A program made the translations under genes and the position numbers. Positions 25,965-33,148 of a stretch of 64,000 nt of DNA are shown one piece after another (within the stretch, counting starts at the first letter, position 1; every line of letters starts with the position of its first letter). The DNA comes from Mumia quercus (GTDB taxonomy: Bacteria > Actinomycetota > Actinomycetes > Propionibacteriales > Nocardioidaceae). The notes under the pieces were generated by a model. That model made no database searches and was not told where the DNA came from. It saw only the letters and a program-made list of their open reading frames with translations. The stretch lies in NCBI RefSeq assembly GCF_025506335.1, contig NZ_JANZYO010000001.1:466074-530073 (forward strand), given 5' to 3'.

Positions 25965-25970
25965 TACGAT
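25965..25970 (+). promoter_or_regulatory. -10 box TACGAT of the DUF3263 gene
   Basis: TACGAT-N6-ATG, no Shine-Dalgarno; chooses ATG 25977 over the out-of-frame ATG at 25969. Confidence 0.4.
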
Positions 25971-25976
25971 GGACCC

Positions 25977-26285
25977 ATGGGAGCCGCTCCGGACACACCG
26001 TCGTCGGACGTGCCGTCGCGGGCGGCACGTGCGGACAGCCTCACCGAGCGTGAGCAGACCATCCTCGCCTTCGAGCGCTCGTGGTGGAAGTACGCCGGCA
26101 TCAAGGAGCAGGCGATCCGCACGGAGTTCGGGTTGTCGGCGACCCGCTACTACCAGGTCCTCAACGCCCTCATCGACCGTGAGGCCGCGCTCGCCCACGA
26201 CCCTCTGCTCGTCAAGCGCCTCCGGCGGATGCGCGAGTCGCGTCGCCGTACGCGCTCGGTGCGGCGCCTGGACGCCGACGCGTAA
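25977..26285 (+). CDS. DUF3263 protein
   Basis: The 102-residue protein has the DUF3263 core LTEREQTILAFERSWWKYAG and IKEQAIRTEFGLSATRYYQV, then RRMRESRRRTRSVRRL. The middle reads as a helix-turn-helix-like module, so DNA binding is possible. The family is actinobacterial and often precedes a LytR_C protein gene, as here. TACGAT (25965-25970) is six bases before ATG 25977, indicating leaderless translation. AAGGAGG overlapping its stop serves the next gene. Confidence 0.88.
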   Translation: MGAAPDTPSSDVPSRAARADSLTEREQTILAFERSWWKYAGIKEQAIRTEFGLSATRYYQVLNALIDREAALAHDPLLVKRLRRMRESRRRTRSVRRLDADA

Positions 26286-26296
26286 GGAGGCCAGCG

Positions 26297-26809
26297 GTGG
26301 ACGGACGACGCAGGGTCGCGCAGCGCACGAGGATCTCGCCGAGGGCGGTGCCTTCGGTCGCGGTCGTCGGCGCGCTGGTCGTGCTCGCGCTGGCGACCCT
26401 CGGCCTTCTGGTGAGCAACGACCCGGAGGAGGCCCCCGCGGCGGCGCCTCCGTCGGCTCGTACGCCCGCGCCGAGCCCGACTCCCAGCCCTGAGCCCGTG
26501 GCGACGCCCGCGCCGACGACGCCGGCGCCGACGACGGCAGAGGTGCCGCGGGCGTTCGTCGAGGTCTACAACAACTCGCGGGTCAGCGGCCTGGCCGACG
26601 CCACCGCCGCACGCGTCGAGGACGCCGGCTGGAAGGTCGTCGGCGTCGACAACTGGTACGGCAAGATCCCGCAGTCGACCGTCTACTACCCCAAGAAGCT
26701 CGAAGACCAGGCGAAGCGGCTCGCGAAGGATCTCGACATCGGTCGCGTCCGGCCGGCGATCGAGCCGATGAAGTTCGACCGGCTCACGGTCATCCTGACC
26801 GGCAGCTGA
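26297..26809 (+). CDS. LytR C-terminal domain (LytR_C) anchored protein
   Basis: The 170-residue protein has a basic cytoplasmic start, one transmembrane helix (about 17-40, VPSVAVVGALVVLALATLGL), a Pro/Ala/Thr-rich wall-spanning linker (about 46-84) and a LytR_C domain (about 87-170; FVEVYNNSRVSGLADATAAR, VYYPKKLEDQAKRL). It would sit outside the membrane near cell-wall ligation machinery; the domain's precise role is unknown. GTG 26297 has AAGGAGG seven bases before it. It is co-transcribed with DUF3263. Confidence 0.87.
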   Translation: MDGRRRVAQRTRISPRAVPSVAVVGALVVLALATLGLLVSNDPEEAPAAAPPSARTPAPSPTPSPEPVATPAPTTPAPTTAEVPRAFVEVYNNSRVSGLADATAARVEDAGWKVVGVDNWYGKIPQSTVYYPKKLEDQAKRLAKDLDIGRVRPAIEPMKFDRLTVILTGS

Positions 26810-26844
26810 CGCCGCGTCCGCCCACACGTCAGTACGCTCAGGGC

Positions 26845-28479
26845 GTGCGTCGCCTCGTCCCCTACACCCTCCCCGGTGCGTACGGGGCCGTGCTGCTCGG
26901 GTGTCTCGCGTTCACGCCGTCGCTGCTGCCACGTCCTGCGGTCTTCCAGGGCCTCGTCGCCGGCGTCAGCTCTGCGCTCGGCTACGGGGTCGGCGTCCTC
27001 GCGGCGTACGTGTGGCGCGAGCTCGTCGACCGGGACGCCCACCCCGCGCAGCGCCGGTCCTGGATGGTCTTCGCCGGCGTGGCCACGGTCGCCCTGGCGA
27101 CGTCGCTCGTGCTCGGACGGATGTGGCAGAACGAGATCCGCGCCCTGATGGGCATGGAGCGCGAGCCCTGGCCGTGGCTGCTGACGATCCCGCTCGCGTG
27201 GGGGCTGGTCACCCTGCTGCTGATCCAGGCGGGGACGGGCCTGCGGTGGCTCTACCGCAAGCTCGTCCGGCTCCTCGACCGCGCGCTCGGGGAGCGTGCC
27301 GCCAAGGTGCTCGGCCTCCTCGTGGTCGCATGGCTGCTGATCGGGGCGATCGACGGTGTGCTGTTCGACCGGCTCCGCTCCACCGCCGACGAGGTCTTCT
27401 CCTACCGCAACACCATCACGCCCGACGGCGTCGAGCAGCCGACGGAGCCCGAGCGGTCGGGGAGCGCGGACTCGCTGGTCGCGTGGGACAGCCTCGGCCG
27501 CGAGGGGCGGGTGTTCGTCGCCTCGGGGCCGCGGGCCGAGGAGATCACGGCGTTCACGGGACGTCCTGCCCGCGAGCCCGTACGCGTCTTCGCCGGGCTG
27601 GAGTCCGGCGAAGACTTCTCCGAGCGGGCAGCGCTCGCCGTCGAGGACCTCGTCCGGGCCGGCGGGTTCGCGCGGTCGCGCCTCCTCGTCGTCACCACGA
27701 CCGGGTCGGGGTGGGTCGAGGAGACGTCGGCGTCGAGCTTCGAGTACCTCGCGGACGGCGACTCGGCCGTCGTCGGCATGCAGTACTCGTCGTTCCCGTC
27801 GTGGATCTCCTACCTCGTCGACCAGGAGCAGGCGCAGAACTCTGGGCGCGAGCTGTTCGACGCGGTGTTCGCTCACTGGTCGGCGATGCCCGTCGACGCC
27901 AGGCCCGAGCTGTACGTGTTCGGGGAGAGTCTCGGTTCCTTCGGCGGCGAGGCGGCGTTCTCCGGCGCGTACGACGTCGCGAACCGCACGGACGGGGCGC
28001 TGTTCGTCGGCCCGCCGAGCTTCAACCCGCTGTGGAGCCGCTTCGTCCGCGACCGCGACTCCGGCACGCCCGAGGTGCTCCCGGTCTACCAGGACGGCCG
28101 TACGGTGCGGTTCGCGCGGCGGACGTCGGAGCCGATCGCCCCCGCCGACGAGCCGTGGGACGGCACACGAGTCCTCTATCTGCAGCACGCCTCGGACCCG
28201 ATCGTCTGGTGGAACACCCAGCTGCTCATGACACGGCCCGACTGGCTCCGCGAGGAGCGGGGCCCGGACGTGCTCCCGTCGGTGCGCTGGATCCCGCTCG
28301 TGACGTTCTGGCAGGTGACCGCCGACATGGCGCTCGGCACGGAGGTGCCGCCCGGCTACGGGCACAACTACGCGGGCGAGCACGTGGACGCGTGGGCGAC
28401 GATCCTGCGGACCCCGCAGTGGTCGCCCGAGAAGTCGCAGCAGCTCCGCGCGCTCGTCGCGCCGGGCGGGGACGCGTAG
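26845..28479 (+). CDS. Membrane alpha/beta-hydrolase (Abhydrolase_9 type)
   Basis: The 544-residue protein has an N-terminal membrane domain of about four helices (residues 8-28, 35-58, 76-97, 106-130, plus one near 160-175) and a C-terminal hydrolase domain. The nucleophile elbow is LYVFGESLGSFGGEA; later acid/His candidates lie in YLQHASDPIVWW and PPGYGHNY. This matches the actinobacterial alpha/beta-hydrolase family with a fused membrane domain; substrates are probably lipids or esters but unproven. TACGCT (26833-26838) lies six bases before GTG 26845. Confidence 0.87.
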   Translation: MRRLVPYTLPGAYGAVLLGCLAFTPSLLPRPAVFQGLVAGVSSALGYGVGVLAAYVWRELVDRDAHPAQRRSWMVFAGVATVALATSLVLGRMWQNEIRALMGMEREPWPWLLTIPLAWGLVTLLLIQAGTGLRWLYRKLVRLLDRALGERAAKVLGLLVVAWLLIGAIDGVLFDRLRSTADEVFSYRNTITPDGVEQPTEPERSGSADSLVAWDSLGREGRVFVASGPRAEEITAFTGRPAREPVRVFAGLESGEDFSERAALAVEDLVRAGGFARSRLLVVTTTGSGWVEETSASSFEYLADGDSAVVGMQYSSFPSWISYLVDQEQAQNSGRELFDAVFAHWSAMPVDARPELYVFGESLGSFGGEAAFSGAYDVANRTDGALFVGPPSFNPLWSRFVRDRDSGTPEVLPVYQDGRTVRFARRTSEPIAPADEPWDGTRVLYLQHASDPIVWWNTQLLMTRPDWLREERGPDVLPSVRWIPLVTFWQVTADMALGTEVPPGYGHNYAGEHVDAWATILRTPQWSPEKSQQLRALVAPGGDA

Positions 28480-28499
28480 CCGCGAGCGGTCACGGTCGC

Positions 28500-29122
28500 T
28501 CAGCGGCTCGCGACGTACGTCGCCACGGTGCCGGCGGCGTTCGCCGCCCAGTGCAGGCCGGCGGGCGCGAGGAGGCTCCCGCTGCGCTCGCGCGCCAGAG
28601 CGAGCACGACGCCGGCCAGACCCGTCGCGATCACGATCGCGAGCATCCCGAGGGCGGCCGTCACGACAGACGATCCGACCGTGCCGGCGACGGCCTCGTT
28701 GCCGTCGAGCGCCGCGCCCGCCGAGCCGAGGTGCCACAGCCCGAAAAGGACGGACGACACGACGACGGCCGCGCGTACGCCGTGGTCACGGCGCACCATG
28801 CCCTGCACGACCCCGCGGAACACCAGCTCCTCGAGGAGCACCGTGTGCAGCGGGATCACGAGCAGCACCCGTACGGCCAGGTCCGGGACGGAGTCGGGTG
28901 CACGGTCGTCGACCAGCAGGTCCCGAGAGGCGGGGACGGCGAGCGCCACCGCGTACGCGAGCGTGGACGCCACGACGGCTGCGACCGCCCACCGCGTACC
29001 GGCGCCGAGGTGGTCGCCACGACGGCGGCGACCGTCGACGCTGCGAGCGGGAGCGCGGCCAGCGCGACGGCGGTGAGCACGATCGCGACGCCGACGGCGG
29101 CGTACGAAGGGGCCCGGGTCAC
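28500..29122 (-). pseudogene. CPBP intramembrane protease gene needing a frameshift
   Basis: The C-terminal part is a clear CPBP (Abi/CAAX-type) membrane protease: HTVLLEELVFRGVVQGMVRR holds the Glu-Glu-x3-Arg motif, SSVLFGLWHLG the first His, and LHWAANAAG a late His motif. The matching N-terminus lies in another frame: GTG 29122 with TACGAT six bases upstream, then VTRAPSYAAVGVAIVLTAVA, with consistent G/C third positions. The frames join only by a -1 shift near 29010-29018, as if one base is missing; restored length would be 207 residues. Either a real inactivating deletion or a sequencing error. A short version from an internal GTG near 28970 is possible. Confidence 0.7.
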
Positions 29123-29128
29123 ACCGGC

Positions 29129-29134
29129 ATCGTA
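29129..29134 (-). promoter_or_regulatory. -10 box TACGAT of the CPBP gene
   Basis: TACGAT-N6-GTG at 29122. Its presence supports the true start being in the upstream frame and thus the frameshift call. Confidence 0.4.
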
Positions 29135-29185
29135 GGGTTGGTGACTCCCGGATCGTCGCTGATCGACGCCTGAAATGATGGAGGC

Positions 29186-30034
29186 ATGTCCCTTCCGGCG
29201 GCCCTGGAGCCGCACCCGCGCACCGATGCGGGTGCCTCCGCCCTCGCGTCCCTGCTGGCCGATCCGCAGCAGACGATGCTCGCGTTCGACTTCGACGGCA
29301 CGCTCGCTCCGATCGTCGACGACCCCCAGCGCGCGCACGCGAGCGCACGCTCGGTCGATGCGCTGGAGCGGATCGCCCCGTGCGTGGGCAAGCTCGCGGT
29401 CGTCACCGGGCGGCCGGTCGAGGCCGCGGTGCGGCTGGGTGGCTTCGCCGACCGCGACGGGCTCTCGCGGATGACGATCCTCGGCCAGTACGGCACCGAG
29501 CGCTGGGACGCCGACACCGGTGAGTCCTCCGTGCCCCCGCCGCCGGAGTCCGTGGCGCTCGTCCGCGCCGCGATCCCCGAGCTGCTCGCCGAGCTGGGCA
29601 TCGAGGGCGCCCGCCTCGAGGACAAGGGCCACGCCGTCGTCGTGCACACCCGGGGTCTGGCCGATCCGGCCTCCGCACAGCAGCAGATGTCCGAGCCGCT
29701 CGCCGAGCTGGCGCGCCGCCACGGCCTGGCTGCGGAGCACGGCCGCTACGTCATCGAGATCCGTGACTCGTCGATCGACAAGGGCGCCGCGTTGCGGAGC
29801 CTGGTCGCCGAGACGGGGACGCGGACCATCGTGTACGCCGGCGACGACCTGGGGGACCTGCCCGCGTACGCGGCGCTCACGGCGATGCGTGAGGCCGGCG
29901 AGGCCGAGGTGATGCTCATCGCGGTGGCCTCGGAGGAGCAACGTGCCCTCATGCCCCGCGCCGACCTCGTCGTCCACGGTCCCGACGAGCTCTCCGAGTG
30001 GCTCGAGCGGCTCGCCGAGGTCCTCGGCTGCTGA
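29186..30034 (+). CDS. otsB: Trehalose-6-phosphate phosphatase
   Basis: The 282-residue HAD-family enzyme dephosphorylates trehalose 6-phosphate. Catalytic motif I is LAFDFDGTLAPIVDDP, motif II VVTGRPVEA, motif III DKGAALRSLVAETG, and motif IV YAGDDLGDLPAYAAL. ATG 29186 has ATGGAGG upstream. It completes the OtsAB pathway begun by the otsA gene at 24844 on the other strand; separate promoters mean the two steps may be balanced independently. A strong hairpin follows at 30067. Confidence 0.95.
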   Translation: MSLPAALEPHPRTDAGASALASLLADPQQTMLAFDFDGTLAPIVDDPQRAHASARSVDALERIAPCVGKLAVVTGRPVEAAVRLGGFADRDGLSRMTILGQYGTERWDADTGESSVPPPPESVALVRAAIPELLAELGIEGARLEDKGHAVVVHTRGLADPASAQQQMSEPLAELARRHGLAAEHGRYVIEIRDSSIDKGAALRSLVAETGTRTIVYAGDDLGDLPAYAALTAMREAGEAEVMLIAVASEEQRALMPRADLVVHGPDELSEWLERLAEVLGC

Positions 30035-30066
30035 TTCCGTGCTGCCCGGTACGCGTTGGTCGTTCC

Positions 30067-30095
30067 GTGGTCACGCCGCGCGATGGCGTGACCAC
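30067..30095 (+). terminator. Hairpin terminator after otsB
   Basis: GTGGTCACGCC and GGCGTGACCAC form a perfect 11-bp stem with a 7-nt loop, 32 nt after the otsB stop and before the thrC promoter. There is no strong U-run, as is usual in high-GC actinobacteria. Confidence 0.65.
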
Positions 30096-30154
30096 TCAGC
30101 GACCGATGCGTGTCCACATCCTGGACTGAGTAGACGGTATGTGAGACGGCCGCG

Positions 30155-30160
30155 TACGCT
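30155..30160 (+). promoter_or_regulatory. -10 box of the thrC-cysO transcript
   Basis: TACGCT would place the transcription start near 30167, at the first base of the riboswitch P1 helix, which supports both calls. Confidence 0.5.
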
Positions 30161-30167
30161 GAACCCA

Positions 30168-30308
30168 GCTCATCACGAGGGGCGGAGGGACACGGCCCGA
30201 CGAAGCCCCGGCAACCACCTGGTGTGAGACTCGCGATCCCGCGAGGCCGCCACCGGGCATGGTGCCAAATCCGTCCTGTGGCGACAGTCGCGCGCAGGGA
30301 AGATGACG
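30168..30308 (+). ncRNA. SAM-I (S-box) riboswitch
   Basis: The leader shows the S-box core in order: TCATC (P1 left), GGAGGGACACGGCCCGACGA, AGCCCCGGCAACCACC, then ATGGTGCCAAATCC, GCAGGGAAGATGA with GATGA closing P1. These match conserved SAM-binding positions of class I. It ends directly at GAGGAGG, the thrC ribosome site, so control could be at translation as well as transcription. The targets downstream are threonine synthase and a CysO-type sulfur carrier. The class call is from motif match only. Confidence 0.88.
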
Positions 30309-30318
30309 AGGAGGCCTC

Positions 30319-31593
30319 GTGAGCGCGAGCACGCTGGAAACCCCCGACTGTACGTCTGTCCGCGAGGGCGCCTTCGGCAACGCGACCGGCCTGGTGTGCC
30401 GCGCGTGCGGCGCCCAGCAGGAGCTCGGTCCCCACTACGCCTGTCTCGAGTGCTTCGGCCCGCTCGAGGTCGCGTACGACTTCCCGGCGATCACCCGGGC
30501 GCAGATCGAGGCGGGCCCGAAGAGCATCTGGCGCTACCAGCCGCTGCTGCCGGTCCCGGCCGACATCGCCGCGTTCCCCAACACCGACCCCGGCTTCACG
30601 CGCCTGGTGAAGGCCGACAACCTCGCCCGCGAGCTCGGCATCAAGACCCTGTGGGTCAAGGACGACTCGGGCAACCCGACGCACTCCTTCAAGGACCGCG
30701 TCGTCGCCGTCGCCCTGTCGGCCGCCCGCGAGCTCGGCATGAAGGTTCTGGCCTGCCCGTCGACCGGCAACCTCGCCAACGCCGTCGCCGCGGCCGCCGC
30801 CCGCGCCGGCATCAAGAGCGTCGTGTTCATCCCGGAGAACCTCGAGCGGCCGAAGATCCTCACCACCGCGGTGTACGGCGGCACGCTCGTGGCCGTCCGC
30901 GGCAACTACGACGACGTCAACAAGCTCGCCAGCGAGATCGCCGGCGAGGAGGAGGGGTGGGCGTTCGTCAACGTCAACGTCCGTCCGTACTACGCCGAGG
31001 GGTCCAAGACGCTCGCGTACGAGACGGCCGAGCAGCTCGGGTGGCGTCTGCCGGAGCAGGTCGTGATCCCGGTGGCGTCCGGATCGCAGCTCACCAAGGT
31101 CGACAAGGGCTTCACCGAGCTCGGCAAGCTCGGCCTCGTCGACGCCACCCCGTACAAGATCTTCGGCGCCCAGGCGACCGGCTGCTCGCCGGTCGCGCAG
31201 GCGTTCCGCGAGGGCCACGACGTGGTCCGCCCGGTCAAGCCCGACACCATCGCCAAGTCGCTCGCGATCGGCAACCCGGCCGACGGGCCGTACGTGCTCG
31301 ACACGTGCCGCCGTACGGGCGGTGCGGTCGAGGACGTCACCGACGACGAGGTGCGTGACGGCATCCAGCTGCTGGCGCGCACGGAGGGGATCTTCGCCGA
31401 GACCGCCGGTGGTGTCACCATCGCGACCCTGAAGAAGCTGCTCGCGACCGGTCAGCTCGACCCGGAGGCCGAGACGGTCGTCTTCAACACCGGCGACGGC
31501 CTGAAGACCCTCGACGCGATCGCCGACCGTGTCGGTCCCGCCGCCACCATCGACCCGACCTACCCCGCGTTCACCGCCGCGGGCCTCGTCTGA
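30319..31593 (+). CDS. thrC: Threonine synthase
   Basis: The 424-residue PLP enzyme converts O-phosphohomoserine to threonine. The PLP lysine is Lys125 in DSGNPTHSFKDRVV; SYACLEC-like N-terminal HYACLECFGPLEVAYDF and the phosphate loop PSTGNLANAVAAAAAR are also present, with IPVASGSQLTKVDKGF later. The family branch is the long actinobacterial/plant-like form with Cys motifs near the N-terminus (CRACGAQQ, CLEC) that may bind a metal. GTG 30319 has GAGGAGG. It lies under the SAM riboswitch and is followed 9 nt later by cysO. Confidence 0.95.
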   Translation: MSASTLETPDCTSVREGAFGNATGLVCRACGAQQELGPHYACLECFGPLEVAYDFPAITRAQIEAGPKSIWRYQPLLPVPADIAAFPNTDPGFTRLVKADNLARELGIKTLWVKDDSGNPTHSFKDRVVAVALSAARELGMKVLACPSTGNLANAVAAAAARAGIKSVVFIPENLERPKILTTAVYGGTLVAVRGNYDDVNKLASEIAGEEEGWAFVNVNVRPYYAEGSKTLAYETAEQLGWRLPEQVVIPVASGSQLTKVDKGFTELGKLGLVDATPYKIFGAQATGCSPVAQAFREGHDVVRPVKPDTIAKSLAIGNPADGPYVLDTCRRTGGAVEDVTDDEVRDGIQLLARTEGIFAETAGGVTIATLKKLLATGQLDPEAETVVFNTGDGLKTLDAIADRVGPAATIDPTYPAFTAAGLV

Positions 31594-31602
31594 GAGGACA
31601 CC

Positions 31603-31881
31603 ATGAGCGTCTCCGTCCGCATCCCCACCATCTTGCGCACCTACACGAAGGGTGAGTCCGAGGTGAGCGTCGACGGCGAGACCGTCGCCGCCGTGATCGA
31701 TTCCCTGGAGGCCTCGTACCCGGGGATCAAGGCGCGCGTGGTGGACGAGACCGGGGCGATCCGCCGGTTCGTGAACGTGTACGTCGGCACCGAGGACGTG
31801 CGGTTCTCCGAGGGCCTCGACACGGCCGTCCCGGCGGGTCAGCAGGTGTCGATCATCCCCGCCGTCGCGGGCGGCTGCTGA
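31603..31881 (+). CDS. cysO: CysO-like ubiquitin-fold sulfur carrier ending Gly-Gly-Cys
   Basis: The 92-residue protein closely follows mycobacterial CysO: SVRIPTILRTYTKGESEVSV, RRFVNVYVGTEDVRFSEGL and the C-terminal SIIPAVAGGC. CysO carries sulfide as a C-terminal thiocarboxylate for cysteine synthesis and normally ends in Gly-Gly. Here the codons GGC GGC TGC TGA encode an extra terminal Cys, so the primary product equals a CysO-cysteine adduct and would need removal of Cys (Mec+-type JAMM protease) before activation. No mec or cysM gene is in the window. It is coupled to thrC under the SAM riboswitch. Confidence 0.88.
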   Translation: MSVSVRIPTILRTYTKGESEVSVDGETVAAVIDSLEASYPGIKARVVDETGAIRRFVNVYVGTEDVRFSEGLDTAVPAGQQVSIIPAVAGGC

Positions 31882-31894
31882 CCCCGCGCTGCGG

Positions 31895-31900
31895 TAGTTT
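31895..31900 (+). promoter_or_regulatory. -10 box TAGTTT of cspA
   Basis: TAGTTT would start transcription near 31906, at the 5' strand of the cspA leader stem. Confidence 0.4.
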
Positions 31901-31903
31901 CTT

Positions 31904-31952
31904 CGCACTCCGAGGCCCGAGAGGGTGGGCCTCCCGGCACGACTGGAGTGCG
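31904..31952 (+). ncRNA. Structured cspA leader that pairs the ribosome-binding site
   Basis: CGCACTCC (31904-31911) is the exact complement of GGAGTGCG (31945-31952), which includes the GGAG ribosome site of cspA. Inside lies a second perfect stem, GAGGCCC (31912-31918) with GGGCCTC (31927-31933). The two stems stack directly on the 5' side. The ribosome site would be closed in this fold, which suggests a cis-acting switch, possibly temperature-sensitive as for other cspA leaders. Folding is deduced by eye. Confidence 0.6.
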
Positions 31953-31954
31953 CA

Positions 31955-32155
31955 ATGGCGCAGGGCACCGTCAAGTGGTTCAACGCTGAAAAGGGTTATG
32001 GGTTCATCGCGATCGACGGCCAGGACGACGTGTTCGTGCACTGGTCAAAGATCCGCGCCGAAGGCTACAAGTCGCTCGACGACGGGCAGTCCGTGACCTT
32101 CGAGGTCGTCGACGGTCCCAAGGGTCGCGAGGCGCACGAGGTCGTCCCCGGCTGA
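31955..32155 (+). CDS. cspA: Cold-shock protein (CspA family)
   Basis: The 66-residue single CSD protein binds single-stranded RNA and DNA as a chaperone. RNP1 is KGYGFIAI and RNP2 VFVHW, in the standard order after [12 protein letters not shown]. Size is typical. GGAG at 31945 is seven bases before ATG 31955 and is buried in a leader stem. A bidirectional terminator follows at 32170. Confidence 0.96.
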   Translation: MAQGTVKWFNAEKGYGFIAIDGQDDVFVHWSKIRAEGYKSLDDGQSVTFEVVDGPKGREAHEVVPG

Positions 32156-32169
32156 CGTGGACGGAGCGG

Positions 32170-32196
32170 GCCCGCACCTCACGTCGAGGTGCGGGC
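32170..32196. terminator. Bidirectional terminator between cspA and EamA gene
   Basis: GCCCGCACCTC and GAGGTGCGGGC make a perfect 11-bp stem with a 5-nt loop. It lies 14 nt after the cspA stop and overlaps the stop codon of the convergent EamA gene. Confidence 0.75.
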
Positions 32197-33075
32197 AGCC
32201 AGTCGGCCGCGGCGGCCCCGGGTGGATCCTAGAAGGACGCCCGCGATGACCACGGCGCCGGAGAGCAGCTCGAACCGGTCGAGACGCTCGCGCAGGAACA
32301 CCGCGCTGGCGCTCATGCCGACCACGGGCACGAGCATCGAGAAGGGCGCCACCGTGCTCGACGGGTAGCGCGCCATGAGCACCGTCCACAGGCCGGAGCC
32401 GACGACCGTGCCGATCACGACGGTGTAGGCGATGCCGAGCACCGCGGGGAGCGCCTCGGCGGTGAAGGCGGTCGCGAGCGACGCACCGATCGCCGACGGC
32501 CCCTCGACGACGAGCGACAGGGCGAGCATCGGCACCGGCGGCACCACCGCCATCCAGAGCGTCAGGTGGAGCGGGTTCGAGGGACGGGCCTGCCGGTTCG
32601 CGAGGTTGCCGAACGCCCATCCGAGGGCCCCGAGGAGGGTGAGCGCGACCGGCAGGAGGGCAGCGGTCTGCGAGCGGTGCCACGCGACGCCTGCCAGTCC
32701 GAGGATCGCCAGGCAGATCCCGAGGACCTGGCGACCGGTGAGCCGCTCGCGCAGAAGGACGCCCGCCAGGACGACCGTGAAGGGGGCGGACGCCTGGAGG
32801 ACGAGGGAGGCCAGTCCGGCCGGCATCCCGGCACGCATCCCTGCGTACAGGAAGACGAACTGTGCGATGCCGAACCCCGCCCCGTACGCCAGCAGCCAGC
32901 GCAGCTTCACGTCCGGCCGTGGGACGAGGAGGATCGTGGGCACGGCGAGCAGGCTGAACCGCAGGGCGACGCAGAACATCGGCGGGAAGTGCTCGAGCGA
33001 CGCGTGGATCGCCAGGAAGTTCAGGCCCCAGCAGATCGCGACGAGGACGGCGAGCAGACGGTCACGTGCAGTCAC
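32179..33075 (-). CDS. EamA-family (DMT) transporter
   Basis: The 298-residue protein has two repeats of five helices each, as in drug/metabolite transporters: repeat 1 begins LAVLVAICWGLNFLAIHASL and repeat 2 LTLLGALGWAFGNLANRQ. The helix-end motif SAVFLRERLDRFELLSGAVV is typical. Such carriers export amino acids or related metabolites. It is transcribed away from the LysR gene across a 72-nt gap, suggesting LysR control. Its stop lies in the shared terminator. Confidence 0.88.
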   Translation of the reverse strand: MTARDRLLAVLVAICWGLNFLAIHASLEHFPPMFCVALRFSLLAVPTILLVPRPDVKLRWLLAYGAGFGIAQFVFLYAGMRAGMPAGLASLVLQASAPFTVVLAGVLLRERLTGRQVLGICLAILGLAGVAWHRSQTAALLPVALTLLGALGWAFGNLANRQARPSNPLHLTLWMAVVPPVPMLALSLVVEGPSAIGASLATAFTAEALPAVLGIAYTVVIGTVVGSGLWTVLMARYPSSTVAPFSMLVPVVGMSASAVFLRERLDRFELLSGAVVIAGVLLGSTRGRRGRLAARTST

Positions 33076-33133
33076 CTCTCGAGGGTGAGGCCGGGCGACC
33101 TTTCAGCACAATCAATTAATCATGCAATGTTCT

Positions 33134-33148
33134 TGTAGCATCGCTACA
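33134..33148. promoter_or_regulatory. Inverted repeat over the LysR promoter and start codon
   Basis: TGTAGC-ATC-GCTACA is a perfect 15-bp inverted repeat that contains T-N11-A, the LysR box form. It covers the -10 box TAGCAT (33136-33141) and ends on the A of ATG 33148, so binding would directly block the start of lysR-type transcription: a likely autorepression site. Confidence 0.55.

Noticed and set aside
31904-31952. CIRCE-like GCACTC/GAGTGC pair before cspA
   Set aside because: The arms are 33 nt apart instead of 9, and the flanks do not match; it is better explained as an RNA stem.
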